DNA from: Chryseobacterium gleum
GTDB lineage: Bacteria; Bacteroidota; Bacteroidia; Flavobacteriales_D; Crocinitomicaceae
DNA: 64,000 bases
Assembly: GCA_945860065.1 (NCBI GenBank)
Contig: CAMAPI010000003.1
Location: 1-64,000, forward strand
Direction: 5' to 3'
Each line of letters opens with the position of its first letter. Positions within the stretch are counted from its first letter, which is position 1. The position numbers were made by a program, and so were the translations under genes. The notes beneath the pieces are model-generated. The model was not told where the DNA came from and did no database searches. It was given only the letters and a program-made list of their open reading frames with translations. This document shows positions 41,844 through 50,778 of this stretch, piece after piece.

Positions 41844-42603
41844 ATTTCACACTTATTTCGCTATACTTATTCCACCCTTCATAGGGCATTGCTTCTCTGT
41901 AAAAATCTAATAATCGGCCAAATTTATCATTCACATCTTCATCCGAATTGGCTGTTCCGATATTTATTTTCTGATCACCTACAATGGGAATTAGTACAAA
42001 ATCACCGTTCTTTTCGCGGTAAACTTGACCAATCAATTTATGTAAAATTGGATCCTTACAAACATAATTTGAAATTCGATAGATATCATCTAAATTTCGA
42101 ATACTTTTCAAGGAATCGTTGTTAATAATTTTAAAGATTGAATTCGGCGAAAATCGATCCTTAATCATCCCGGAAAACACGAGTACACGTGCGGTATGCA
42201 GACTCGATCGATTCATTAAAAACCCATCCTCATCTAGGTAAAAACTTTGTCCAGATTTATTGAAGATTCGCGCGATGGGTTTTCGAAGGTTTAGCTGTAT
42301 ATCCCACTCATTTCCAATACGTTTGAAAACCTTCACATTTTTAACTTCTGGCATGCATGATATCACGAATTCAATTTTTCGAATATTTAAGTTTCCAACA
42401 CGATCATTTTCCTGAATCAAGCGATGAAGTTTCAGGCGGTCAATAAGCTCAGGTTCGGTTAAAAAAGCATCTCCATCAACGTGAATAGAAATTTTAGGAT
42501 TATTGTACTTCTTTTTGCTTTCCTCCTGGTTCGCGATGAACAAAATGGCGCTCACGCCAGCAGCTAGCAAAATCCACAAACTAATTTTCATCCAATTTTT
42601 CAT
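41806..42603 (-). CDS. ftsQ: Cell division protein FtsQ/DivIB
   Basis: Bitopic membrane protein of the divisome (265 residues): a short cytoplasmic N-terminus, one transmembrane helix (ISLWILLAAGVSAILFI, residues about 7-24) and a periplasmic POTRA/beta domain (SIHVDGDAFLTEPELIDRL, then VKNVKVFKRIGNEWDIQLN). The sequence is divergent from E. coli, and position between murC and ftsA supports the call. It overlaps ftsA by 38 bases and lies 1 base behind murC. Confidence 0.88.
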   Translation of the reverse strand: MKNWMKISLWILLAAGVSAILFIANQEESKKKYNNPKISIHVDGDAFLTEPELIDRLKLHRLIQENDRVGNLNIRKIEFVISCMPEVKNVKVFKRIGNEWDIQLNLRKPIARIFNKSGQSFYLDEDGFLMNRSSLHTARVLVFSGMIKDRFSPNSIFKIINNDSLKSIRNLDDIYRISNYVCKDPILHKLIGQVYREKNGDFVLIPIVGDQKINIGTANSDEDVNDKFGRLLDFYREAMPYEGWNKYSEISVKYEGQIVCRKRAN

Positions 42604-42604
42604 G

Positions 42605-43981
42605 TCAATCAGTTAGGTTTATGGTTAACAATTCTTTCAATGATGCCACAATACGGTCTATATCTCCTGCGCCAATTGTCAATAAAATACCTTCCGAAAA
42701 ATTGCTCAAGTACGGTAAGACTTCGCTTGGTTTTTTAATGGACTTTTGATTGTTTTTACATTTATCAAGTAGCCAATCGCTAGAAATTCCATGAATGGGT
42801 TCCTCACGTGCAGGGTAAATCGGTAACAGAATCAATTCATCTAACTCAGAAAGTTCTTGTGCGAAATCTTCGACAAAGTCTTTGGTTCTCGAAAAGAGGT
42901 GGGGTTGAAAAATTCCAGTAATTTTTTTTCCAGGATACAACAGTCTAATGGAGCTGACAAGTGCTTTGATTTCTTGAGGATGGTGCGCATAATCATCCAC
43001 ATATACCAATTTTTCGCTTCGAATGATGTATTCAAATCTTCGTTTTACACCAAGAAAATGCTTGAGTCCTGTACGAATTTGTCCTTCATCCATTCCCAAT
43101 TCATGCAATAGCCCAACACAAGCCAGGGCGTTTTCTGCATTATGGATTCCCGGCAATCCAAATTGAACATCTAGCCACCAACTGTTTTTTAGGCGTATAT
43201 CCCCACACAAGAATCCATTTTTCCAATTTAAATTGGATACGGAATAATCTGCGCTTTCTGAATCCACTGCATACGTCAAGGAGCTTCCTAAAGTTGGTAA
43301 ATGGAGTCCTTCTTTTTGCAGACAAATTCCTTTTGGATCCAACTTCATCGCAAATTGACGAAATCCTTCTTTGAACTGTTCTGCTGTTCCGTAAATATCC
43401 AGGTGATCTGGGTCCGCAGAAGTAATAATCGAAGCGAAGGGTGACAAATAAAGAAAAGAACGGTCAAATTCGTCAGCTTCAATAACTGTATATGGGCTAT
43501 CGTTGTCGAGTACTAAATTGGATTGAAAATTCGTGGCAATTCCACCAAGAAAAGCATTACACTTCCAACTGGATTGATCCAATATAAAAGCCAACATGGA
43601 ACTCGTTGTGGTTTTGCCATGCGTTCCGGCAACACAAAGTCCCTTTGATTGTCGCGTTAACATCCCCAGAACTTCTGCTCTCTTCAATAAGGTAAAACCA
43701 ACTCGTATAAAAAAGTTCATTTCCTCCAGCTGTTTGATGGCTGGCGTGTAAATAACAAGTGTATTGCTTTTATCCGTAAATGCTTCAGGAAGTTGTTCAC
43801 CTAAATCATCAAAATGAATCTCACACCCTTCTTCCTCGAGTTGCTTCGTTAAAGGTGAGGGAGTTTTGTCATATCCTCCAACTTTAATTCCATTCTGCTT
43901 AAAATAGCGTGCCAATGCTGACATGCCAATGCCTCCAATGCCGATAAAATATACCTGTTTATATTGTTCGAATTGTTGCAT
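42605..43981 (-). CDS. murC: UDP-N-acetylmuramate--L-alanine ligase
   Basis: Adds L-Ala to UDP-MurNAc, the first amino acid of the peptidoglycan stem. The protein has about 458 residues from the ATG at 43981 (MQQFEQYKQVYFIGIGGIGMSAL). An ATG at 44008 would add nine residues and overlap murG. The ATP-binding loop is CVAGTHGKTTTSSML; further family marks are IEADEFDRSFL, SADPDHLDIYG and VDDYAHHPQEIKAL. It lies 4 bases after murG in the cell wall cluster. Confidence 0.96.
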   Translation of the reverse strand: MQQFEQYKQVYFIGIGGIGMSALARYFKQNGIKVGGYDKTPSPLTKQLEEEGCEIHFDDLGEQLPEAFTDKSNTLVIYTPAIKQLEEMNFFIRVGFTLLKRAEVLGMLTRQSKGLCVAGTHGKTTTSSMLAFILDQSSWKCNAFLGGIATNFQSNLVLDNDSPYTVIEADEFDRSFLYLSPFASIITSADPDHLDIYGTAEQFKEGFRQFAMKLDPKGICLQKEGLHLPTLGSSLTYAVDSESADYSVSNLNWKNGFLCGDIRLKNSWWLDVQFGLPGIHNAENALACVGLLHELGMDEGQIRTGLKHFLGVKRRFEYIIRSEKLVYVDDYAHHPQEIKALVSSIRLLYPGKKITGIFQPHLFSRTKDFVEDFAQELSELDELILLPIYPAREEPIHGISSDWLLDKCKNNQKSIKKPSEVLPYLSNFSEGILLTIGAGDIDRIVASLKELLTINLTD

Positions 43982-43985
43982 TTGT

Positions 43986-45086
43986 TTAGATAATTGATTC
44001 ACAAGCATCGACTATTTCAATGCAGGCATTTGGTTTTGCTAATAATCCAATTGATTTGCTTAACTGTTCGCACAATTGCGCATTGTTCAGCAAGTCTATT
44101 GTTGTTGGAATAAGTGTTTCTTTGGATTGATCGTCACGGACTAAAATCGCCGCATCTTGACGAACGAGTGCCATAGCATTTTTCGTTTGATGATCCTCAG
44201 CAACATTTGGTGAGGGAACCAAGACACATGGTTTACCGATTAATGTGAGTTCTGAAACGGACAATGCGCCAGCACGGGAAATGATGACATCCGCAGCAGC
44301 ATATGCTAAATCCATACGTTGAATAAAGGCATGAACTTGAATGTTTGATTTCCAAGAATCATTGAACTGTGTCTCAATTTGACTTAAATAATTCTTACCG
44401 CATTGCCAGATGATTTGAACATGAGCAGAACAAAGTAAGGACGCATGATGTAACACGCTTTCATTGAGGGTTCGGGCTCCCAAACTTCCACCAATAACAA
44501 GAATGGTCTTTTTTGAAGGATCTAACTGAAAGAAGGTATCCGCCTTGGCTTTGAGTTCCCCTACTCTAGATACCAAATTTCTGACTGGATTACCCGTATG
44601 TATGATTTTCGAAGTGGGGAAATATTGATCCATACTGCTATACGCTGTGCATATTTTTACTGCTTTTTTGGCAAGGATTTGATTGGTTTTTCCTGGAAAG
44701 GAATTTTGTTCTTGGATGAGTGTCGGAAATCCTAACATATTGGCCATTTGCAAGGTTGGACCACTTGCGTAACCACCTACACCAATGACTAATTGGGGGT
44801 TAAAGTTTTTGACTATTGATCGCGCCTTCCATAAACTTTGAAGGATTTTGAACGGTAATATAAAATTAGAAAACGTTAATTTGCGTTGGAAACCAGCGAT
44901 AGGTAATCCTATAATTTCGTAACCTGCTTGAGGTACTTTTTCCATTTCCATTTTCCCAATCGCTCCTACAAAAAGTATGTCCGCAGTTGGATTTCTTCGT
45001 TTGATTTCATCGGCAATCGCCACGGCAGGAAAAATATGTCCTCCTGTTCCACCACCCGAAATAATTACACGTTGAATACTCATCAT
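43986..45086 (-). CDS. murG: UDP-GlcNAc transferase MurG
   Basis: Peripheral membrane glycosyltransferase that makes lipid II from lipid I. The protein has about 366 residues from the ATG at 45086 (or 45083, MSIQRVIIS). The family motif is ISGGGTGGHIFPAVAIADEI, with VIGVGGYASGP in the first domain. The second domain has ILVIGGSLGARTLN and the donor site IISRAGALSVSELTLIGKPCVLVPSP. A TTG at 45107 was rejected. The start overlaps no other gene if 45086 is used, and it lies just behind ftsW. Confidence 0.96.
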   Translation of the reverse strand: MMSIQRVIISGGGTGGHIFPAVAIADEIKRRNPTADILFVGAIGKMEMEKVPQAGYEIIGLPIAGFQRKLTFSNFILPFKILQSLWKARSIVKNFNPQLVIGVGGYASGPTLQMANMLGFPTLIQEQNSFPGKTNQILAKKAVKICTAYSSMDQYFPTSKIIHTGNPVRNLVSRVGELKAKADTFFQLDPSKKTILVIGGSLGARTLNESVLHHASLLCSAHVQIIWQCGKNYLSQIETQFNDSWKSNIQVHAFIQRMDLAYAAADVIISRAGALSVSELTLIGKPCVLVPSPNVAEDHQTKNAMALVRQDAAILVRDDQSKETLIPTTIDLLNNAQLCEQLSKSIGLLAKPNACIEIVDACESII

Positions 45087-45093
45087 TCCATTT

Positions 45094-46269
45094 TTATACT
45101 TGCTCAAAGGAAGCTTCGTCTTTTTCTTTTTCTAAGTCTTTTGCAATTGCTTGAATTACGCCAATAGAAACACAAGCCATGATTAATGCTGATCCTCCCA
45201 TTGCCAAAAAGGGCATGTTTTGTCCGGTTACTGGGAAAACACCTGTACATACGAGCATATTGATGCTTGCTTGTGTCAATAGGTGAATTCCAATTCCCAA
45301 GGAAACATAGGATTGAAATAGATCAGTTGTTTTGAGGGCAATTTTGATGATTCTGTATAACAGAATTAAATACAATAGGGCTAAAAATGCGGCCATTAAA
45401 AATCCGAATTCTTCTACAAATGTTGCATAATAGAAATCCGCATACGCTTCTGGCAAGTACTCTTTCAATTTTCCATCACCGACACCTTGTCCAAACAAGG
45501 AACCCACATGTATGGCCAATTGTGCATTTTTTGCTTGAGCATTCGCCTGAGCGGTTTTAATGTCTTGGGAATCACTTTCCATTCGATTCGTTAAGCGATT
45601 CTTCCATGTATCGTAACGCGGAAGGAGTCCAACAGCTGGAAAAGCCAAATGAAACATCACCGCTAATGTTGCCAGTGCAATTCCGATACCGGCCATTGTA
45701 AATAATTTCCCCCACGGAACTCGTCCAATATATAATAATGCCATGCACAACAAGAACAACATAGCTGCGGTGGAGAAATTGTCAGATACGATCAAGGTAC
45801 AGATTACGCCAATGGGAATCATCAAGGGTAGAATTCCTTCTTTCCAACTCGTTAACTTATCTTTCTTTTTGACTAATATTCGACTGACATAAATGATGAG
45901 GGCCAATTTGGCAAAATCAGAAGATTGAAACGTTAACTTGACAAATGGGATGCGAATCCAACGTCCAGCACCATTGACTTCGGTTGCAAAGAACAAGGTA
46001 AAGAGAAGCAAGGCAATGGCAAGGTAATAGGAGAACTTTGCCAATTGACTAATGTATTTTGAGTTCACGCGATGGATAGCAAACATGGAAGTGAATCCAA
46101 TTACGACGTAAATGAAGTGTTTAAATAAATATTGAAAAGGTGAACCACCCTCTATTTTTACCAAAATTGGAACAAAACTATAAACCGTAACGAGGGAGAA
46201 AGACATCATGAGGATGGTAATTATCCAAATGACAGGATCGCCTTTTAAGTATTTTAAGTATTCTCTCAT
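45094..46269 (-). CDS. ftsW: Cell division protein FtsW
   Basis: SEDS-family peptidoglycan polymerase partner of FtsI. The 391-residue protein has about ten transmembrane helices. Family marks are FKHFIYVVIGFTSM, VNGAGRWIRIPFVKLTFQSSDFAKLALI, GNLF-type loop GSLFGQGVGDGKLKEYLPEAYADFYYATFVEEFG, and GQNMPFLAMGGSALI near the end. The initiator ATG overlaps the TGA of the unknown gene upstream (ATGA), so they are translationally coupled. Confidence 0.96.
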   Translation of the reverse strand: MREYLKYLKGDPVIWIITILMMSFSLVTVYSFVPILVKIEGGSPFQYLFKHFIYVVIGFTSMFAIHRVNSKYISQLAKFSYYLAIALLLFTLFFATEVNGAGRWIRIPFVKLTFQSSDFAKLALIIYVSRILVKKKDKLTSWKEGILPLMIPIGVICTLIVSDNFSTAAMLFLLCMALLYIGRVPWGKLFTMAGIGIALATLAVMFHLAFPAVGLLPRYDTWKNRLTNRMESDSQDIKTAQANAQAKNAQLAIHVGSLFGQGVGDGKLKEYLPEAYADFYYATFVEEFGFLMAAFLALLYLILLYRIIKIALKTTDLFQSYVSLGIGIHLLTQASINMLVCTGVFPVTGQNMPFLAMGGSALIMACVSIGVIQAIAKDLEKEKDEASFEQV

Positions 46270-46706
46270 AACAATTGTACCAAATTGAGGTAAGCAGCAA
46301 TTTTAAGGGAAACATATTCACTATCGTTCTCTGTACAAGTAAATAGCAAAGTCCCAGTTGATTTTATTTCTGACATTAATCCGTTCAACACATCTTGGAT
46401 ATCCTCAAACTCGTTTTCCAACATAAAACCAGTGCGATTTTCTCCAAAGGAAAAGATGCTTTGAAACGTATGGATTAGTTCCGGATTAGAGCTTAATACG
46501 GCCTCAATTTCCGCAGGATTCCCGACCCAAAAAATCTTGGTTGGAATTGCCTGGATAAAATTAATTAAGGCATTTTGTTCCGGCTGCATCCACGTAAACA
46601 CATCGAATCCTTTCAGTTTTCCATGAGCACGAATGCTAGTTCCCTGTGCTTCGCGCAGAGAATTATCTATGGAATATGTTTCGTTATGAATGCGTTTATC
46701 TTGCAT
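46266..46706 (-). CDS. Unrecognised protein inside the division cluster
   Basis: A 146-residue protein between murD and ftsW that I do not recognise. There is no signal peptide or membrane helix. The sequence is acidic and of normal composition (FDVFTWMQPEQNALINFIQAIP, IFWVGNPAEIEAVL, FEDIQDVLNGLMSEIKSTGTL, AAYLNLVQLL). It lies 15 bases after murD, and its stop overlaps the ftsW start (ATGA). The coupling on both sides and the normal codon use argue for a real gene. Its place suggests a role in cell wall synthesis or division, but that is inference. Confidence 0.8.
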   Translation of the reverse strand: MQDKRIHNETYSIDNSLREAQGTSIRAHGKLKGFDVFTWMQPEQNALINFIQAIPTKIFWVGNPAEIEAVLSSNPELIHTFQSIFSFGENRTGFMLENEFEDIQDVLNGLMSEIKSTGTLLFTCTENDSEYVSLKIAAYLNLVQLL

Positions 46707-46721
46707 TTTGAATGGGACTAA

Positions 46722-48065
46722 TTATAACATTCGGACAGCTCGTTTAAACTGATTTCCTCTATCCTCATAGTTGTCAAACAAATCGAAACTTGCACAAGCA
46801 GGGGAAAGAAGAACTATTTCATCTTTTTGCGCAAGTCTGTAACCGTATGCGACCGCTTCCATGGCAGATTTAGCCTCTACAATAGTTTCTACAATTCCAG
46901 TAAATGCATCGATAATTTTTTGATTATCTTCTCCTAAACAAATAATTGCTTTTACTTTTTCACGGACAAGTGCTGTTAATTCAGAATAGTCATTTCCTTT
47001 GTCTACACCACCAACAATCCACACTGTTGGACTTTCCATGCTTTCTAGAGCAAACCAAGCAGAATTGATGTTTGTTGCTTTCGAATCATTGATGAATTCA
47101 ATTCCGTTTACCTTGGCAACGAATTCAAGTCGGTGTTCCACATTAGTGAAGTCCTCAAAACTTTCACGTACAATATCCTTACGGATTTCAACTAGTCTTG
47201 CAGCGATCCCTGCGGCAAGTGCGTTTTGGGTATTGTGTTTACCCTTTAAAGCTAATTCGTGTATTGACATGGTAAATTGTTGGTTTATATTGATTATTAG
47301 TTGTTTGTCTTTTGCATAACCACCCTGACTTTGTTCTTCTTTCAAGGAGAAAGGAGCCAAATTTACTTGGGGATTTCTTTTTTTCATTTCTGTGGAAATA
47401 ATAGGGTCATCAGCGTTAAAAATGAACCAATCATTGCGTGTTTGATTTTGTAAAATGCGGAATTTTGAATCAACATAATTCTGCATTTGATCATCGTAGC
47501 GATCTAGATGATCTGGGGTAATGTTTGTTAGGATGGAAACATGTGCATGGAAATCGTACATGTCATCCAATTGAAAAGAACTCAGTTCAATCACATACCA
47601 TTCGTGGTCACCTTCTGCCACTTGTTTCGCGAAACTGTAGCCAACATTCCCCGCCAATCCGACATCAAATCCGGCTTTTTTGAGGATGTGATGCGTCAGC
47701 ATCGCTGTTGTGGTCTTGCCATTACTTCCCGTAATACAAATGGTTTTTCCGGTGGAATAATATCCGCCAAATTCGATTTCCGAAATAACCTTAATTCCTT
47801 TCTCACGAATGGCGGTCATAACTGGCGTTTTTTCCGGTATTCCCGGAGATTTTATGATTAAATCCGCGTTTAAGATCCGGTCTATGGAATGCTGTCCATG
47901 CTCCCATTCAATCCCAAGTTCAGTAAGTTCGTCTTGGAAAACTTTTTTAATTTGTGATTTGTCCGAAATAAAAACGAGGCCTCCTTTTTGAACAGCCAAC
48001 ATAGCTGCGCCAACACCGGATTCACCAGCGCCGAGAATGACGATATTTTTATTCGAATAATTCAT
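46722..48065 (-). CDS. murD: UDP-MurNAc-L-Ala--D-glutamate ligase
   Basis: Adds D-Glu to the stem peptide. The protein has 447 residues from the ATG at 48065, giving MNYSNKNIVILGAGESGVGAAML. A longer frame starts at 48125 but overlaps mraY and adds an unlikely Cys-rich stretch. The ATP site is CITGSNGKTTTAMLTHHIL; other marks are ELSSFQLDDMYDF, NITPDHLDRYDD, and FINDSKATNINSAW. It follows mraY by 2 bases and precedes the unrecognised gene by 15. Confidence 0.95.
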   Translation of the reverse strand: MNYSNKNIVILGAGESGVGAAMLAVQKGGLVFISDKSQIKKVFQDELTELGIEWEHGQHSIDRILNADLIIKSPGIPEKTPVMTAIREKGIKVISEIEFGGYYSTGKTICITGSNGKTTTAMLTHHILKKAGFDVGLAGNVGYSFAKQVAEGDHEWYVIELSSFQLDDMYDFHAHVSILTNITPDHLDRYDDQMQNYVDSKFRILQNQTRNDWFIFNADDPIISTEMKKRNPQVNLAPFSLKEEQSQGGYAKDKQLIININQQFTMSIHELALKGKHNTQNALAAGIAARLVEIRKDIVRESFEDFTNVEHRLEFVAKVNGIEFINDSKATNINSAWFALESMESPTVWIVGGVDKGNDYSELTALVREKVKAIICLGEDNQKIIDAFTGIVETIVEAKSAMEAVAYGYRLAQKDEIVLLSPACASFDLFDNYEDRGNQFKRAVRML

Positions 48066-48067
48066 GA

Positions 48068-49312
48068 TTATCTTAGTTTTAGCGTAACAATGGTTACTAC
48101 AGCTAACAATACAGCAACAATCCAAAAGCGTGATACAATTTTCGCTTCATGTATTCCTTTTTTCTGATAATGATGATGTAAAGGCGCCATTAGAAAAACA
48201 CGACGTCCTTCCCCGAAACGCTTTTTCGAGTACTTAAAGTATCCTACTTGTATCATGACAGATAGGTTTTCAATGAGAAAAACACCGCACAATACCGGGA
48301 TTAATAGTTCCTTGCGAATGGCAATAGCAAAAACGGCAATGATTCCTCCAAGCGCTAAACTACCTGTGTCACCCATAAATACTTGAGCAGGGAAAGAGTT
48401 GTACCATAAGAATCCAACGCATGCGCCAACAAATGCCGCAATAAAAATCACGAGTTCCTCGGCATTTGGAATATACATCACGCCTAGGTAGTCAGCAAAA
48501 TTGGCGTGGGAACTGACGTAGGCAAGAATGGCCAAGGCAATTCCAACAATGGCTGAAGTACCCGTAGCGAGTCCATCTAGTCCGTCGGTCATGTTTGCGC
48601 CATTAGATACAGCGATAACAATAAAAATGACGATTGGAATGAATAGCAGCCAGCCATATGATTTTTGCCAATCTCCGATTAACCAATTGTAATTAAACTC
48701 ATTCCCACGAATAAATGGAATGGTGGTCGTCATGTCATCGGTTTTAATCCATTTAAAGTGCTCACCTTCCTTTTGAACGTGTAAATGAGTTACAAATTCC
48801 TCGTCTTGTTGTAGGTGATAGTTAGCGTTAACGCGCTTGTGAACCACGACCTCATCAGAGAAATAGAGCATACAACCAACAATGAGTCCGACGCCAATTT
48901 GACCAATGATTTTAAACGTTCCTTTTAAGCCTTCTTTGTTCTTTTTAAATACTTTGATGTAATCATCCAAGAAGCCAATTAATCCAAGCCAAATCGTGGC
49001 AAGAATCATGGTGATCACGTAGATATTGTGAAGTTTGGCAAATAGAATTACTGGAATTAAAATCGCAGCTAGAATGATAATGCCACCCATTGTTGGGGTG
49101 CCTGTTTTTTCAATTTGTCCGGCCAAACCTAAGTCACGAACGGTTTCACCAATTTGTTGTTGGCGTAATTTATTGATGATTTTCTTACCAATAATAATTG
49201 AAATGATGAGAGAAAAGATCAAAGCTAATCCAGCACGAAAAGAGATGTAATGAAACAAACCTGCTCCGGGGAAATTTAAGGAATCGAGGTAGTCAAATAA
49301 ATAGTATAGCAT
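48068..49312 (-). CDS. mraY: Phospho-MurNAc-pentapeptide transferase
   Basis: Integral membrane enzyme that makes lipid I. It has 414 residues, against about 360 in E. coli. The extra length is an insertion at about residues 155-225 with the segments [19 protein letters not shown] and [20 protein letters not shown], which is, from memory, usual in Bacteroidota. Catalytic landmarks are [40 protein letters not shown], and [12 protein letters not shown]. About ten transmembrane helices are visible. It lies 4 bases behind murE. Confidence 0.95.
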   Translation of the reverse strand: MLYYLFDYLDSLNFPGAGLFHYISFRAGLALIFSLIISIIIGKKIINKLRQQQIGETVRDLGLAGQIEKTGTPTMGGIIILAAILIPVILFAKLHNIYVITMILATIWLGLIGFLDDYIKVFKKNKEGLKGTFKIIGQIGVGLIVGCMLYFSDEVVVHKRVNANYHLQQDEEFVTHLHVQKEGEHFKWIKTDDMTTTIPFIRGNEFNYNWLIGDWQKSYGWLLFIPIVIFIVIAVSNGANMTDGLDGLATGTSAIVGIALAILAYVSSHANFADYLGVMYIPNAEELVIFIAAFVGACVGFLWYNSFPAQVFMGDTGSLALGGIIAVFAIAIRKELLIPVLCGVFLIENLSVMIQVGYFKYSKKRFGEGRRVFLMAPLHHHYQKKGIHEAKIVSRFWIVAVLLAVVTIVTLKLR

Positions 49313-49316
49313 CTGA

Positions 49317-50777
49317 TTATTTTTTCAATTGATTAAAAAATTCTTCTGTTAATTGGAAATCATCAAAGTCGTGTTTTACTCCATTGATTTCTTGGTATTT
49401 TTCATGTCCTTTACCAGCAATCAACAGGATGTCTCCGGATTGAGCAAGCATAATTGCCGTTTTGATTGCTTGTGCTCGGTCGACAATAGTCAATGCATTT
49501 TGACGTCCTTCCGTGGTTAGTCCAGCCTCCATATCCTGAAGGATTTTCATTGGGTCTTCTGTGCGTGGATTATCGGAGGTCAAAATTACTTGTTGGCTTT
49601 TTTTTGCGGCAATTCCAGCCATTACCGGGCGTTTTTCACGGTCACGATCTCCTCCACAACCGACAACAGCAATCACTTTTTGTCCTTTCTTACGGATTGC
49701 TGAAATAGTATTCAACACATTTTCCAGGGCATCGGGTGTGTGCGCGTAGTCGATAATGGCCGTAATTCCACCTTCACTTCTAACATATTGAAACCTTCCC
49801 TCTACGGAGGATAAGTTGCTCATGCCTCTAAGTACATCCATAGAATCTAGTCCTAATAAAGTCCCTACTCCATAAACAGCAAGTAAATTATAGGCATTAA
49901 ACTCACCAACTAAACGCGAACACAATTCTACTTGATTAATGGTCAATGTTAAACCAGAAATCTCATTCTCCAACACCTTTCCTTTAAAGTCGGCTGGCGT
50001 TTTTAGGGCGTAGCTACTTTTCTCCGCTTTTGTATTTTGAAGCATCACTTGACCATTGCGGTCATCGCCATTAATCAGGGCAAATGATTCGCTATTTAAC
50101 TCATCGAAAAATTGTTTTTTCACGCGAATATATTCCGCAAATGTTTTGTGGTAGTCGAGGTGATCATGTGTGATGTTCGTAAAAACTGCACCCTTGTAAG
50201 AAAGACCGTGAATTCTTTGTTGGTGAATGGCATGTGAGCTCACTTCCATAAAACAATGAGAACAGCCTTGCTCGACCATGTTTCGCAGTAAGGAATTCAA
50301 GCGAATTGGATCTGGAGTAGTGTGAGTAGAAGGGATTGATTGTGTTCCTATTTTATTGACAACGGTTGAAATAAGTCCAGCTGAGTAACCGAGGCTTGTA
50401 AACAAATCGTGAAGCAAGGTTGTCGTGGTTGTTTTGCCATTGGTTCCAGTAATTCCGATTAAGGTTAATTCCTTAGAAGGGTGACCGTAGAATGCACAAG
50501 CCAAATCAGCTAAGGCAAGATCCGTTTTCGGAACCTTGATAATCGTCGCATCTGTTGGAAGACTGACATTTTGCTCTACAACAAAAGCACGACAGCCAAG
50601 CTCATATGCGGATTGCACGAATTGATGCCCGTCATTTAAGGTCCCAGTAATTGCACTAAAAACACTTCCAAACGTTGCATTTCGAGAATCGAAGGTCAAC
50701 GAAGAAATTTCCATCGTCAAATCTCCTTGAGTCAACTCAAAGGATGTTTGCTGTAAAATGGATGAAAGCGTTTTCAT
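49317..50777 (-). CDS. murE: UDP-MurNAc-tripeptide synthetase
   Basis: Adds the third residue of the stem peptide, in Bacteroidota normally meso-diaminopimelate. The 486-residue protein has the ATP site [17 protein letters not shown], substrate loop [12 protein letters not shown], and [13 protein letters not shown]. The C-terminal domain contains the DNPR motif ([15 protein letters not shown]), which is the mark of diaminopimelate-specific enzymes. It starts 1 base behind ftsI and is followed by mraY after 4 bases. Confidence 0.95.
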   Translation of the reverse strand: MKTLSSILQQTSFELTQGDLTMEISSLTFDSRNATFGSVFSAITGTLNDGHQFVQSAYELGCRAFVVEQNVSLPTDATIIKVPKTDLALADLACAFYGHPSKELTLIGITGTNGKTTTTTLLHDLFTSLGYSAGLISTVVNKIGTQSIPSTHTTPDPIRLNSLLRNMVEQGCSHCFMEVSSHAIHQQRIHGLSYKGAVFTNITHDHLDYHKTFAEYIRVKKQFFDELNSESFALINGDDRNGQVMLQNTKAEKSSYALKTPADFKGKVLENEISGLTLTINQVELCSRLVGEFNAYNLLAVYGVGTLLGLDSMDVLRGMSNLSSVEGRFQYVRSEGGITAIIDYAHTPDALENVLNTISAIRKKGQKVIAVVGCGGDRDREKRPVMAGIAAKKSQQVILTSDNPRTEDPMKILQDMEAGLTTEGRQNALTIVDRAQAIKTAIMLAQSGDILLIAGKGHEKYQEINGVKHDFDDFQLTEEFFNQLKK

Positions 50778-50778
50778 A

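Noticed and set aside
41721-42125. Open frame of 134 codons antisense to ftsQ and the ftsA start
   Set aside because: It overlaps well-supported division genes and encodes no recognisable domain.
48066-48125. Upstream extension of murD to 48125
   Set aside because: It overlaps the mraY end and adds a Cys-rich segment absent from the family.
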